Below are positions 10,947 through 22,180 of a DNA stretch of 64,000 nt, piece by piece. A model generated the notes under the pieces. That model saw only the letters and a list, made by a program, of their open reading frames with translations, did not search any database and was not told where the DNA came from. The translations under genes and the position numbers were made by a program. Every line of letters begins with the position of its first letter. The first letter of the stretch is position 1. Source of the DNA: Haematobia irritans (Eukaryota; Arthropoda; Insecta; Diptera; Muscidae); the NCBI RefSeq assembly GCF_050003625.1, contig NC_134400.1, positions 224,852,085 through 224,916,084 on the forward strand, given 5' to 3'.

Positions 10947-11215
10947 ATACCCATACTCGGAATCGCCTCCTGAATCGATCTAGCCTTTGGTGTCTGTCCG
11001 TCTGTCTCTGTTTAACCGATTTTGAAATATTGTATAGAGTGTATGTTTGCACAAAGACGAATACTATTAAATTTGGAACAATAACGTAATGTTTTTCAAG
11101 TCTACAAAATATAATATCTTTAATCTTTTGCGGTACTCTTCAACTCTACAAAATATAATTCAAATCGGTTCATATTTAAATATAGGTTCCATATAAATGA
11201 ATGTCATACGGCATC
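10874..11215 (+). mobile_element. DINE-1-like element, left-end fragment
   Basis: The sequence parallels the left end of the 49,632-51,129 element: an ACCCCAAATCACCAAG start, AGGGTATGATAA, then GTGCCTACCAAAAATATACC and a CTGTCCGTCTGTC microsatellite, followed by AACCGATTTTGAAAT. The minisatellite and 3' hairpin are missing. It is a truncated copy. Confidence 0.65.
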
Positions 11216-11539
11216 CCCTTACCCTGTACAATATTACGCACATTATTTATTTCAAAAATTCCGTAATACAAAGCCTATAAGACCGATTAAATTATATTAA
11301 TTATAACAAAACCTGAGTAAATCATTATTACATTTATAAAGTCAATTACTCAAAATATTCTATATACGTTTATAATATTATTCTTGTAGTATTAAAATGG
11401 CTCCCCAGCCATAAACAAAAATAAGAAAAAATAATCATCAATATAAGCCTATAACATGGTAAAGAAAATTTAAATAAAAGTACTGAATTAGAAAATATAA
11501 TAAAATGTAAATAAGTATAAGTATAAAAGCCACAATTAC

Positions 11540-11810
11540 ACAGATTGGGGTGTAGAGGCAACAAATTCCATAGTTTTAATCGGAACACATTGTTACATTG
11601 CGAAAAAATCAAGTGGTAGTCCGTTCCACGTATGTGCAATTCTCACCAGCAACGATCTGGAAAATATAGTTCTTCTGATTCGAGGTATAAATATCTGTAT
11701 GTTCCGTGTCGATCGTGAGAACGTAAATTCAAGTCGTAGAGGTAAAGGTCTGGATTCCCTAATCACCTTGAAGAATAGGCAGATGCTCCGATAGTCAACA
11801 ATAACGAATT
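11540..11810 (-). pseudogene. non-LTR retrotransposon C-terminal relic
   Basis: Read on the - strand, about 11,604-11,810 translates to a stretch including RLEFTFSRSTRNIQIFIPRIR and then AHTWNGLPLDFF. This arrangement, an arginine-rich segment followed by WNxLP, is typical just after the reverse transcriptase of several LINE clades. The frame is broken near 11,600 and continues in another frame (RLKLWNLLPLHP). The clade cannot be decided from so short a remnant. Confidence 0.55.
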
Positions 11811-11849
11811 ATTTTCAAAAAAAAAAAAATAAATACTCCCATTTATTTG

Positions 11850-12487
11850 CATATCTTATTAAAATTCCAGTAAAAAAAAGCGTCGCCAAAAAAGCAGTGA
11901 AAATGTTTTTGGGATCCGGAAGTGGTGCAAAATTGGCGCAGAAGCGATGAATTTAACATGGGCTTGTCAACAGCCGTTGCACTGAATTTTCATCACTTCT
12001 TACTCCGTGATTCGAATTCAGTGTTTTGGATGTGAATTAAAAAATTTTGTCATATTTTGACAAATAAATAATTTTTATAACTTTTTATGATTTTTAATGC
12101 ATTCTAACGCTTGTCTGAAAAGATTGAATTAAAATATCGAAATATTTCTTGAATGTATTTAGAATTTTTCTCGACAAAATTTCAATAATTTGTACCATTT
12201 TTTAATGTTTACTCTGTTTTTAACCTTTTTGTAGCAAAAAATTAAATTTACCCATTAAAAATAAGAAAAAAGAGAGTTATAAATAATTTAATTAAAATAA
12301 CTTCCTGTGTAGTTAAAATAAAGAACATCTTTGGGAGTACATGTTTTGGAAGTGCTTTTAAAGTTGTGCCTTTGGAAGAACTTCCAAATTTTTTTGTTGG
12401 GATTTAGTGCAATAATAATTCGTAGTTGTCAAAAATGTCAAGCATACCTGTCCAGAGTTATTTCCATATATGGAAATTCGACTTATG
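11850..12487. other. AT-rich interval without recognised gene
   Basis: No gene was recognised. A 67-codon frame at 12,331-12,534 runs into the terminal repeat of the next element and is taken as chance. Confidence 0.4.
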
Positions 12488-12980
12488 ATGTGCTCACACT
12501 GGGCAAATATTTGGCAGAAATTAGAGTTGGGTAGTTCGCGAACGAACTAGTTGAATTGAATGGATCACTGATATGAACGGGCTGAACTTATCAATCGTTC
12601 TTTTTCGTTCACCATGTCAATTTAGGGAACTAAGCACATTGTATCAGTTTCTTAGCTCATTTGTTTTCGCACAGAAATTCTGGATTATTTCCGTATGTGT
12701 TTCTGTGGGATGAATAAATCAACAGCAGAGCTTATACTTGTAATTTATGATGAAATGGACAAGAGCAATGAACTAGTGAACTAACTGACCGAACAAGTTC
12801 ACTGATCGGAAAAGAGCTAAACTACAATCCCCAACAAAAAAGAATTCGTCGCCACATTTTTAGGTAATATTGTATAGATAACATCATTGTAGGATTATTT
12901 TCCAAAAACGCCATCCAGATGGTTCTGGAAAAATGTTTGACATTCATTTTGGTCAAATATTTGCCTAGTGTGTCCATAGC
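12488..12980 (+). mobile_element. GCTATGGTCACAC-type MITE with internal insert
   Basis: The left terminus CTCACACTGGGCAAATATTTG and the right terminus, complement of GCTATGGACACACTAGGC, match the 8757-8964 MITE. The sequence just inside the right end (ACGCCATCCAGATGG through GACATTCATTTTGGTC) also matches that copy. Between about 12,523 and 12,835 is unrelated sequence starting AGAGTTGGGTAGTTCG and ending CCCCAACAAAA, possibly another small element. Its own borders are not secure. Confidence 0.6.
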
Positions 12981-13184
12981 CTTAGCCAGCGATTAAACAT
13001 GTGTATAGTCAGGCTTGTGGAGATTGCTATCTGGCATTTTCTTTTCAATAACTTAATAACCAATTAATTAATCTTCATGACCAATATGCTCGTATTAAAA
13101 TTGTAATAAAATGTAAAGTAATTAATTTGGACGGAAAAAATCGAGCCTGCATTGATATTCGTTCATTGTTGGTAATAGAGGTGG

Positions 13185-13265
13185 TGCGCGTGAGTGAAAC
13201 GCACGATTTCCGACAATTCACGTGATTCACAACAAATTCACGAGACTCACGACATTTTCCCACCG
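13185..13265 (+). repeat. CACG-motif repeat fragment
   Basis: This segment starts GTGCGCGTGAGTGAAAC and carries repeated ATTCACG(N)-like words. It resembles the larger tract at 51,213-51,787. It appears to be one truncated end of that repeat family. Confidence 0.45.
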
Positions 13266-13414
13266 GGAATGAGCAAGGGTAACAAAATTCATAAATATAA
13301 TATTGTTCGACAGCTAAATCAATTTCACGACAATTTCGTGTTGGTAAGCCAAATATTTTTCAGCACATCGTATTGGTGGTGAATAAAATATCAAAAATTC
13401 CAATGGGTTTACTA

Positions 13415-15239
13415 CACTTAAAAAAATATTGTCGTGAGGCCAAATATTTCATGTCCTTAAAATACGAATCCGAATTTTGCATAGCATAGAAAACGTATTT
13501 CTCTGATTTTTGTCCTTGTCCAAAAGTCGATAAACTTTTCAATGAAGTCGTTTTGTCCTTATAGTGCGGGGATTCGAACTAAAATTCCGTATCCTAAAAT
13601 GACAAATTTTGTTTGGCTAAGATCAACTTGGCTTAAATAATTCTGAAAAATTCTTCAAAGTTAATGATATTGTCTTTAAATTTGTTGACTTTTTGCATCT
13701 TGACTACAAAGCAAAACAGCGCTTAAAAATAAGAGACTTTTTGTCAACACTTTATTTTAAGGACTTTTTTGCTTGAAACAACACGCACAGAAAAACCATG
13801 TTTGGACATGGTTGCCGCATCCATTTAATGCTTATCTAGAGCATGTAATTGCCGCGAAAACCATGTATTTTGTCTTTGTAAAAATAGTTTTCGAGCGGAG
13901 AAAAATTTATGGTGGCAATAAGCATTTGAATGGTTCTCAAATACCGCAAACATGTTCTATCATTTAAACGATAGAATTTGAGACCATTAAATGGTCGGGA
14001 AAATCATGTACCTGACCATTCAATTTTGTTTACTTTTTTACAGGGAAAAAAGTATTTTTATAGGTTAAGTATAGACATGTCTAGAACCATTACATGGCCA
14101 TAAAGACCATTTACATTTTTTCGTGACCATTTAATTTTTTAACTTGTTTGCAGCGAAAAGAATTTTATAAAAACATTGAGCAGGTACACACGATTTTCAT
14201 TTTGCGCGTCAGTCGTGTGTTGATTGTTTCTTGGAATGGACGGAGAATACGGATTTACTGTGTTTTGTGTTAATTTATTTACATATTCAGGAGTGGCACG
14301 TGGTTTTATGTGAACACAAAAAAGGAAAGTGCAATTGAAAAAATGTACCTGCTTTTTTGTTCTGCATTTTGCTATATGGTATTTATTTTTATTTGCAGTT
14401 ACATGATGTCTGCGTTTGTACATTTGATGGGCACGATGTAAATATGGAATAATTAATTATTGTTGAAATTGAAATAAAATAGAGTGTGTAAAAATATATG
14501 ATGTTTGCTTGAACGGCATTATAAATACAAATAAACAATGAATTAGTTTATAAATAAATAAAAACAAACAAATAAAGTTAATTTTGTGTTTTCTTTTCTC
14601 AAGTGGCGTCCTTTTTTCGACGATGATAAACGTTTTTTTCATAAAGATCAAAACATTTTAGGTTGTGACCATGTTCTTTTAACTAGGAGAAAAACATTTT
14701 TAATGAATACCATAACATTTTAAATCGTGACCATTGTCTTTTCATTCAAACAAAATTCTTTTTATCAATATAATAACATTTTAGATGAGGACAATTACAT
14801 TTTTCTTAGAACCATGTTCACTGAGCCAACATGGTTGCAGGTTAAAATGTTACATGGTCGCCGCAAAAATAGCTCCTATCATATTATTTTGCTCTTCGAA
14901 TATGATTGTGACAATCATGTTTCTTCTTTGCGTGAAAGCATAATATCTACTACAAATAGATATCTACTACAAGTATAAAAGTCGAGTCTAAATTCGGATA
15001 TTTAAGTTGTCATTAACACGTTTTTAATGGTCTTGGGTAGGACATGAAGAAAATAGCTAAAGAAACTAATAAATTAAATTTTGTTTCCTAGAATCAAGTA
15101 CGCATAACACAAATTTAAAGGGGAATTGTGTCTTAAATTTGTCCTTACATCAACTCTCCGCTTCTTTGGCTCGGAATCAATACCAAAACCATTAGAGCAA
15201 AGACAAAATCTTTGGAACCAGACATGCCTTTTTTTAGTG
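13415..15239 (-). mobile_element. CACTGAAAAAA-type MITE, copy 2 (interrupted)
   Basis: Reading on the - strand, the element runs from CACTAAAAAAAGGCATG to AATATTTTTTTAAGTG, so both termini are CACT followed by an A-run. The body matches copy 1 at 2764-3350. It is interrupted between 13,781 and 14,935 by the CATG-rich element; the flanking parts (CAAGCAAAAAAGTCC and AGACTCGACTTTTATAC) join into the continuous order seen in copy 1. Precise right-end assignment overlaps the start of the next MITE by a few bases. Confidence 0.7.
13782..14934 (+). mobile_element. CATG-rich TIR element, copy b (complete)
   Basis: The ends form terminal inverted repeats: CACGCACAGAAAAACCATG on the left and the complement of CACGCAAAGAAGAAACATG on the right. 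The insertion point inside MITE copy 2 independently supports both borders, giving 1153 bp. The body has many ACCATG/CATGGT and AACATTTTA modules. No frame resembles a transposase, so it is probably non-autonomous. A second copy in opposite orientation lies at 1-600. The superfamily is unknown. Confidence 0.7.
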
Positions 15240-15567
15240 GCGTTTTCTTTTCTTATGAAAAATGCGCACCTTTTTTGCATTTTGGCCGGAAAATGTACTT
15301 TTTAGGCTCTTTTCTAAAAAAACAGGCAAAAGTGCGAAAAGGCTTCGAGTTCTGTTGTGAAAATAGTGCCACGCATAGAGGCAAATTACGGGCATTTTCA
15401 GCACTGCCAACAAACGAGAGTGCTGCGATTGCCCTGTTTCCTTCTTTGAATTCTTTTCTGCCCGCTGAAATGATAGCATTTTTTTAGGTTGCTGGTAACA
15501 TTTTAAAAATGCGCATTCTGTACAGACAAAATGACGGCAAAGCACTTTTTTCAGAAAAGAAAACACC
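15239..15567 (+). mobile_element. MITE with GGCGTTTTCTTTTCT termini
   Basis: The left end GGCGTTTTCTTTTCT and the complement of the right end, GGTGTTTTCTTTTCT, agree at 14 of 15 positions. Further similarity around AAAAATGCGC continues inside both ends. It is slightly less AT-rich than its neighbours and supports overlapping open frames on both strands (15,212-15,487 and 15,234-15,587), which reflect composition rather than genes. Confidence 0.6.
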
Positions 15568-16980
15568 ATTAGATTACACATTATCATATTGTCATATTGT
15601 ATAAAATTTACCTAAGAATGAATTGGATTGAATCACAATTTCGAATTGCAATAAAATTATCATTCCTCTTCTATTTCCTTATAAAACTAACCAAGATTTT
15701 TTATTTAAATATGTGTACAAAATATATATGAATATTTAAGATTTCTTCAGCTTGAATATAGTCAAATTCCGAGGGAACTCTATCGGAGGTATATTCTTTG
15801 TTTTTAACAAGGCCAAGATAACATAATGCTAGTAATAAATAAGTCTGACATAATTAATATTGCCATGATATAGGGGGGTATACACTTCATTGTAATCTAT
15901 GGCATTTTATCTCAAAATGTAGAAATAATTTTACGCTGTTTAAAGGTGATGGTCTCTTATTTACGATTTTACAGTCAAAGTCGGTTATATTTAAGATGAT
16001 GATGATTGTGAAATTACTACAATAAAGCAATGTTGTTGGAGTCCAAAGAATATATAAGATATATATACTTTAGACTAAGAAAAATCTCATCTAATTTTCT
16101 ACTTTGCGATTCTTTATTTCGCTCTCAAACAAAATTTTATAAAAAAAACGAAATTTATGGCAAATTTAGTGTCGATTGTCATAGAGTTTTTTTTTTGTCT
16201 CAGATAAAAGAAAAAATTTTTTTGAAATTTCTTTTCAAAAATAGGGAAGCTTTTTGTTTCATCATTAAAGTTTGATTGGTACAATAACCAATCAGTGTTA
16301 CCGTTGTATCACTTAACATGGGATACATATTTCTATGCCACTTTGTGCCATTAAATGCCATAGTTCTTACTGTGTTATGTTCAAACATTTTTTTTGAAAT
16401 TCTCAACGGTAAGTAACACTGATTAAAACGTAATGTATTCTTCTTCACTTTGAGTTTTATAAAAAATCTTCTTGGGGGAAATTATTTTACAAACATAGTC
16501 TGATTTTTATCGTAATCCCATGGAGCATTGATTGCAGGGGGAAAATACAACCATTTTTGCCATCTCATTTGGGATTTGTCAAAATATCCCAAATGATCTT
16601 AATAGCTGAGCAAACATGTTTTTTTTTTAACTTTTCATTAATCAAAGAATCCTTAGAAGACTCTAGATTGTTTTTCTCATTCCCTTCTCTGCAATTTACT
16701 CGATAAAAAAGTGTATTTTCATGCTGGAAAATTGGCAAACTAATTAGATGACAATCGACTAGGGTATTAATAGATTAAACATGTTATGCCACAGATGCCT
16801 GCTGTTTTCCTGACGCATTTCCCTTGTTTTTAACATTCGCGATAATACAACAATGATATGCCAAGGAAACGCTACTTATATAAGTTTTTAGTGGACAGCT
16901 TCTAATGCACTTTTTACCACAGCACTTTACTCTGTGCAGGCTACTTGCCTACTTAGCAGTAATATTGAAATGAGGAGGTT
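15568..16980. other. AT-rich interval without recognised gene
   Basis: Long T- and A-runs dominate and no gene or clear repeat was recognised. Open frames at 16,030-16,275 and 16,200-16,448 have the Lys/Phe/Ile bias expected of translated AT-rich DNA. Confidence 0.45.
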
Positions 16981-18250
16981 TTGTTTTACCCAGCAAACAC
17001 ATTTGCTTATAAACACGTGATGCTACAAAACTAGCAGGGTGCCAAGGATACTGGGGGATGACCCATGGTGACAATTATGATGTCATGAGTCTTGGGCAAA
17101 GGATGCTGGCACTTGGCTAAACACTTGTCACACAGTTTCACTCAGATGAGCATAAAAAGAAATTCCATAGGATTGTTTTTTTCTCATTCTGCAGATGAAG
17201 GAAGGAGGGTTGAATGAAAAATCGCACCCTGCTGAATATGCCACCCCATTATTGGGTGGCCGAAAATTCACTCAAATTACTTTTCCTACCCACTCAGCAA
17301 GATCTCATTTGGCTTGCCAAAATAAAAACTCACTCATAGATTCACCCATTGGTGTCCTTAAGGATCTTAGCTGGTCTGACAACAAAAATATCACATTAAC
17401 GAAACGCCAAGATTTTGGTGGGCATGCGCAGGATTTACTAGACGAGTGTTTGACGTCGTAATTTGTCAAGTGCTAGGAGGATGAATGAACTATGAGACAG
17501 AAACCAACGATGTGTCGTCAACGTAACACATCATTCTAGGCCTAACCACAGATCGGGAAGGACATCAGGTCCAACCAAATCAACCAGTCCCGGCAAGCCA
17601 TCCAAAATAGTTGAAACATCAGTCATCAGTTAACCATTTGCCTAGAAACAAAACCCATCTTATCGAGCCTAGTGAATCAAACAATGAATAGAAAGAAATA
17701 GACAAGTCAAGTGTTATTCCAAAAACAAAGTTATTTTACAAACTTAATTCTTTTTTTTTAATTAAAGTGCCTTATGTATACGATTTAAAACTCAAACAAA
17801 AATTATTTTATTTTTTTTTTATAAAGTGCCTTTTACAAAAAAAAAAAAAAAAAAAAAAACATTTAAACAAAAAAAAAAACGAAAAAAAAACTTACATTTT
17901 ACAACATCCTCATTGCTTTAATCGAAAACGTGCCTTAAAATTGTACACCACCAAATGCAGCCTTAATGAAACAAAACAAAATGAAATTCCAAAACTGTTT
18001 TGAAAAATAATTGTCATTTTCAAAAAATTGACAATTTCCGTTATGTTCATCTGTAATGTCGGTGTTTTTTGTTTGTTTTTATAAAATAGACCCTAGAGAT
18101 TGTTATTCCTTTAAAACTCTATTGAACTGCTTCGTTTTGTTTGAATCTAAAAATATATTTATGCATAATAATAAAACGTTAACTGTTTGTTATTATAATC
18201 TAAAATTAAAAACCAAAAACTTACTAAAAAAAACGTTTCCATATAACGTT
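16981..18250. other. unassigned interval with homopolymer tracts
   Basis: The part 17,040-17,660 is less AT-rich and contains an 88-codon frame at 17,195-17,461 directly after a splice-acceptor-like TTCTCATTCTGCAG. The frame has no recognisable domain. The part 17,750-17,890 is low-complexity T and A runs, including a pure A-run of about 22 near 17,838-17,859. It could hold a non-coding exon of talin, but nothing proves it. Confidence 0.35.
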
Positions 18251-18650
18251 TAAACGCGTCACCACAAACGTGCCTATAGTATAGAACCTGGCCAAAACAT
18301 AGATTCTATTCCTCTCCTCTCCACGCTACGTTACATAAACATTCCATTCGATCTTAAAGAATGAGCTTTGAGGAGTTTCACAGGCCCGTCTCTTAAATTA
18401 GATCCCGGAGGAATCTGTGTGCATTGAAATTGTCTAGCGCCGAGGAGAGGAAATCTCTTAACGAATCATAGTTTTTGCTGGAAACGACGAGGAAGGTGGT
18501 GTTTTTTATTCCATTGGAGCCTGTGCCACCAACCATCGTCCGTCGAAACAAAGATGCCTTCGCTTTCTGCCTATGCCAGAATGTGCCTTCTTTCGTTTGT
18601 TTCGAACAAAGAACATTTTGCGTTCGACAGCTTTAATTATGTAAACCACA
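18251..18650 (+). promoter_or_regulatory. candidate alternative first exon or promoter region
   Basis: About 400 bp are clearly richer in GC than the surrounding DNA and end in AACCACA|GTAAGTAAAA, an excellent splice donor at 18,651. A TATAGTATA word lies near 18,279. There is no open frame of note, as expected for a 5' UTR exon. The orientation matches talin 10 kb downstream. This is suggestive only. Confidence 0.25.
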
Positions 18651-20443
18651 GTAAGTAAAACAACAACAAAAAAGACCAGCCTATTTCATTATTAGTTTTT
18701 GAAATTTTTTATTATATTTCATAATTTTTTGAAAGATCTTAAATTTTGTGGATTGTTATCATCTTACACAAATAGTTTCGATATTGATTTGAAAACATCA
18801 AAAATTTGAAAACCGAAAAATTCCTTCAAAATATCCGGGTGGGCTAATTGCGAACATATCAAACTTTTATTTGTTTGCACTAACATTTGTAGTTATTCAG
18901 ATAGATTCTTTTGTGAAATTGGACTTTTCTAAACATTGCAAAGGTTGGCGATGATAATGGTTTTTTAGTGTAGTTTTTCACCTTTTTATTTTTTATAAAT
19001 GAATTCTCAAATTGAATTGTATCTCCACTTATTTCTAAGCTTCAAATTGAATTAATTGAATTAGTGAATTATCCTATTAATTTGAATACAACCATGAATT
19101 GTAAAATTGTAAATGAAATCCAAACCAGTATTTGTATCACTAAGTGGCAACACATTGTTTCATTCCGTTTTGAGCCGAGGTGACTTGGCAAAAACCATTG
19201 TTACATACCTCCTTCTTTTCTCACTACTACTTGCTGTAAGCACACCTCATCTCATTCCACCTCAGTTTGTGAGCAAATCCTTCTCCTTTTTACTATACAC
19301 TGGTGTTTGTGGTAAGGGTTACCATGTAAGTATTTTCAAAGCTGAGTCTTCTCTGGCATGAGCCTAAGCTCTCCGTCACATCTTTTACACGGTGGTGTAA
19401 CTCCCAATAGTATTTGAACCTAAGTTCATCTTCAATCTTGGTCTTAAACCAATATAAGCAGACTGTCCTCTGGATGGAACCTAAGTTCTAACTTTTCTAC
19501 TATAGTATTTTCATAAGGGAATACTAGAACCTTCAATGGTCGTATTAAATCTGTCTGATGTAATTCTTGAAAAAGCTTTGGAAAGTTATCGTATACGATT
19601 TTTTTTAAGATGGACCCACAAGAACTACACCCAGCAAAATTTTTCTTTTGAAATATATTGGAGGTGATCATATTCTTTCTTCTTATACACACACAATTTA
19701 GTCGGATATCGGTGTCAAATATAATCAATTGGTCTCGCACAGGCTGAGACGACAAAGTTAATACAATTCGTCGTCGGTCAATTATCCATTAGAAATCAAA
19801 TTAAAAGAATTCAAATTTGTAGTTTCTAATATCTTAGCTGTTCGTGATATATACTAACTTATTGTAGAATCTTAGCATAGAATTTCTTTTAGTGAAAAAT
19901 TAAAATTATTTGTCGAATTAATACGGTGATACGAAAGGAATAATCATATTGCAAAAGTGGCTTTTATTTATTACTTATTGTATTATAATTGCAAAATATA
20001 AACAAACTTATATATACGGGCATTAGCAACTGAAGGATATCGGCCTAGACAAAAAGTGTGTAGTGGGTTTGTAGAAAATATTTCAATTAAAACACACGAC
20101 TATTAATTTTTTAAAGTTAAAGTTAATCGTTTATTTCAAGTATAAGAACTGGAATGAAAAATTATTTCCAGTTTCCTCATAATAAATAGAAAAAAAAACA
20201 GAAATCAAAGCTAACTTGATTAAACCAAAATTATTTTCATTAAAGTGAAATTCAACAAATTTATACAATGAAAAAACACAAATTTTCCATGCCTACTGCA
20301 ATGAAAAAAATAAAAAATTTAAATTATGAAATTTAAATTTAAAAATAAAAAACTATGGCAACTAGATTTGAAAAATAGAAATAATTGACAAGTGATTTTT
20401 CCTCAAGTAGCTTAGGATCAACACAAGTGGCCTTTTAACTCGT
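18651..20443. other. AT-rich interval without recognised gene
   Basis: Frames at 19,113-19,361 (82 codons) and 19,444-19,755 (103 codons, - strand) were inspected and show no known motif. Nothing else was recognised. Confidence 0.4.
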
Positions 20444-20562
20444 TTAGGTTAGGTATAGATCCGATATTTCAGGCTCACTTTGACTATTCAGTCCATTGCG
20501 ATACCACAGTGGTGAACTTCTCTTTTAACACTGTGTGCTGCCCGATTCCATGTTTAGCTAAA
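20444..20562 (-). mobile_element. SINE 3' fragment
   Basis: The sequence GGTTAGGTATAGATCCGATA, then AGGCTCACTTTGACTATTCAG and TGCTGCCCGATTCCATG, matches the complement of the 3' half of the SINE at 43,010-43,328. The tRNA-like head is missing. Confidence 0.75.
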
Positions 20563-20877
20563 TTTACTCGTTTGAAAAATACGTTTTGCCGATGCATTCC
20601 ATGTAGACCATCGAGCCGGCTATGACCTGCTCATTCAAATTACAGTTCTGGTCAATGCGAGTTCATTTAATGGCTTGGAAAAAACTAATAAGAATGGGTG
20701 TGGCAGCTGTTTTGAGCGTAACGAGGCGGATATTAACAGCACTGTGATAGAGTTATCCTTCTCCAGATTATCGATGTGAATCACTCCTTGTGAGGCTCAG
20801 AAAACGATCTTGCTTCATCTTCTTTGGAGGCGTTCGCCGGCTGTTCGTTTTCTCCGTTTCGACTGTTCCTTGGTCTC

Positions 20878-21222
20878 CACTCTGAAAACACAAAGATTTC
20901 ATGTCCTTAAAATACGAATAACATATTTGCGTAGCATAGAAGATACGTATCTCTGATACTCCGAGCTTATACTTAATCAAAAATTTATTAACTTTTTCAT
21001 TGAAGGCAAGGGTAGTAAAGTGATTCACCTTAAAAAAGAAAATGGCGTTTAACAACAACTACTCGGTTTTAATAATTCCAAATTAAGTACAATAAACCTA
21101 CATTTAAAAGTGAATTGCGTCTTAAATTTTAATGTAATTTCTCGCTTCTTTGGGTCCGAATCAATACCAAAATAATTTAAGTAATGACAAAATCTTTGGA
21201 AATGTTAAGAATTTTTTCAGTG
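20878..21222 (-). mobile_element. CACTGAAAAAA-type MITE, copy 3 (deleted)
   Basis: Read on the - strand it starts CACTGAAAAAATTC and has ATTTCCAAAGATTTTGTC near that end, and TTTAAGGACATGAAATC near the other. It is shorter than copy 1 (about 345 bp), with internal deletion. The region just left (20,563-20,877) is less AT-rich but unassigned. Confidence 0.7.
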
Positions 21223-21311
21223 TGTCGTTAATTGTTACGAAGTAGTAACCCCATTGAATTGCCCTTGAAAAATGTCGCGCTGACTGCTTTCGCATACCCA
21301 AAATTTTGTAC

Positions 21312-21827
21312 ACTCAAAAAAAAGTGAACTCTCTATTTCACTAAAGCCATATTAACTTTATATTAGTTCATAGAATCATTATGTTTGGAAAAAGTTTATT
21401 TTAGTCAAATAATTTTTTGCGTATGTTAGTTAAATGAACTAAAAAACGGGAAAAAGTTATACACAAATAAAGCATAAAGATTTCCTAATTTCGTATTTCT
21501 TACAAAATAGTTCATTATTTCTTTAAATTTGTAAATTTTACCAAAAATGTGTCCATCATGAACTTCGTATGTCACTAAAGACATTCTTGCAATTTTGAAC
21601 TCCAAGATTTCTCTTAAAACTACAATATTTTCTTTAACTACTGAAAAAATTTAGTTATGTCTAATAAATTTTCTTGAATTTGTCGAAAAATATTTACTTG
21701 TTTTTGCCATATCGGAGTGATGCCAGCGCTTGTAATACCGTTTAGTTAAAATTTTCTAAAAAAGTTCCAAATTTTCTAAAATTAATCGAAAGTTATCTTT
21801 CCTGGTGGGTTCACTGTTTTTTCAGTG
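21312..21827 (+). mobile_element. MITE with CACTCAAAAAAAAGTGAAC termini, TA-flanked
   Basis: The left end CACTCAAAAAAAAGTGAAC and the complement of the right end, CACTGAAAAAACAGTGAAC, are inverted repeats with few mismatches. The TA at 21,310-21,311 and at 21,828-21,829 is the likely target duplication, as in Tc1/mariner-type insertions. The first bases resemble the CACTGAAAAAA family but the body differs. There is no coding capacity. Confidence 0.65.
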
Positions 21828-21832
21828 TATGC

Positions 21833-22085
21833 ATACCCATGGGTTAAATACTCCTCATGGGTTTAATCCTAGTTTCGAGCGAAGATCAAAAAGTGCTTTA
21901 TGTCCTCTCAGTAATGCTGGTGAAATTTCTGAGGGTTTTAAAGCTTCTCTAAGTGGTTTAACAGTAATGTGAAACGATGTTTAGAACCGGCTATAAAAAA
22001 GAAGGTTCCTTGTCAAAGAGTTAATAGAATCGGGCATCACACACTGATAAGAGATAAGTTCGCCATCTACACGGTTTTTTGATTT
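21833..22085 (+). mobile_element. degraded SINE copy
   Basis: The order TCTCAGTAATGCTGGTGA, GGCTATAAAAAAGAAGGTTCC, AATCGGGCATCACACACTG and GATAAGTTCGCC matches the body of the SINE at 43,010-43,328. The head and the tail are degenerate. Confidence 0.7.
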
Positions 22086-22180
22086 CTTTTTTTTTTTCTT
22101 TTCAAATCTGACTGAAATTTCTAAAATATTCGTTTACACGAATATTCTACATATCAAATTACACTAGCCAACAGTCGTTT

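Noticed and set aside
15212..15587. Overlapping frames of 91 and 117 codons on both strands
   Set aside because: They fall within a MITE bounded by inverted repeats and show no protein motif.
17195..17461. 88-codon frame after an acceptor-like sequence
   Set aside because: No domain recognised; kept only as a note because a non-coding exon cannot be excluded.
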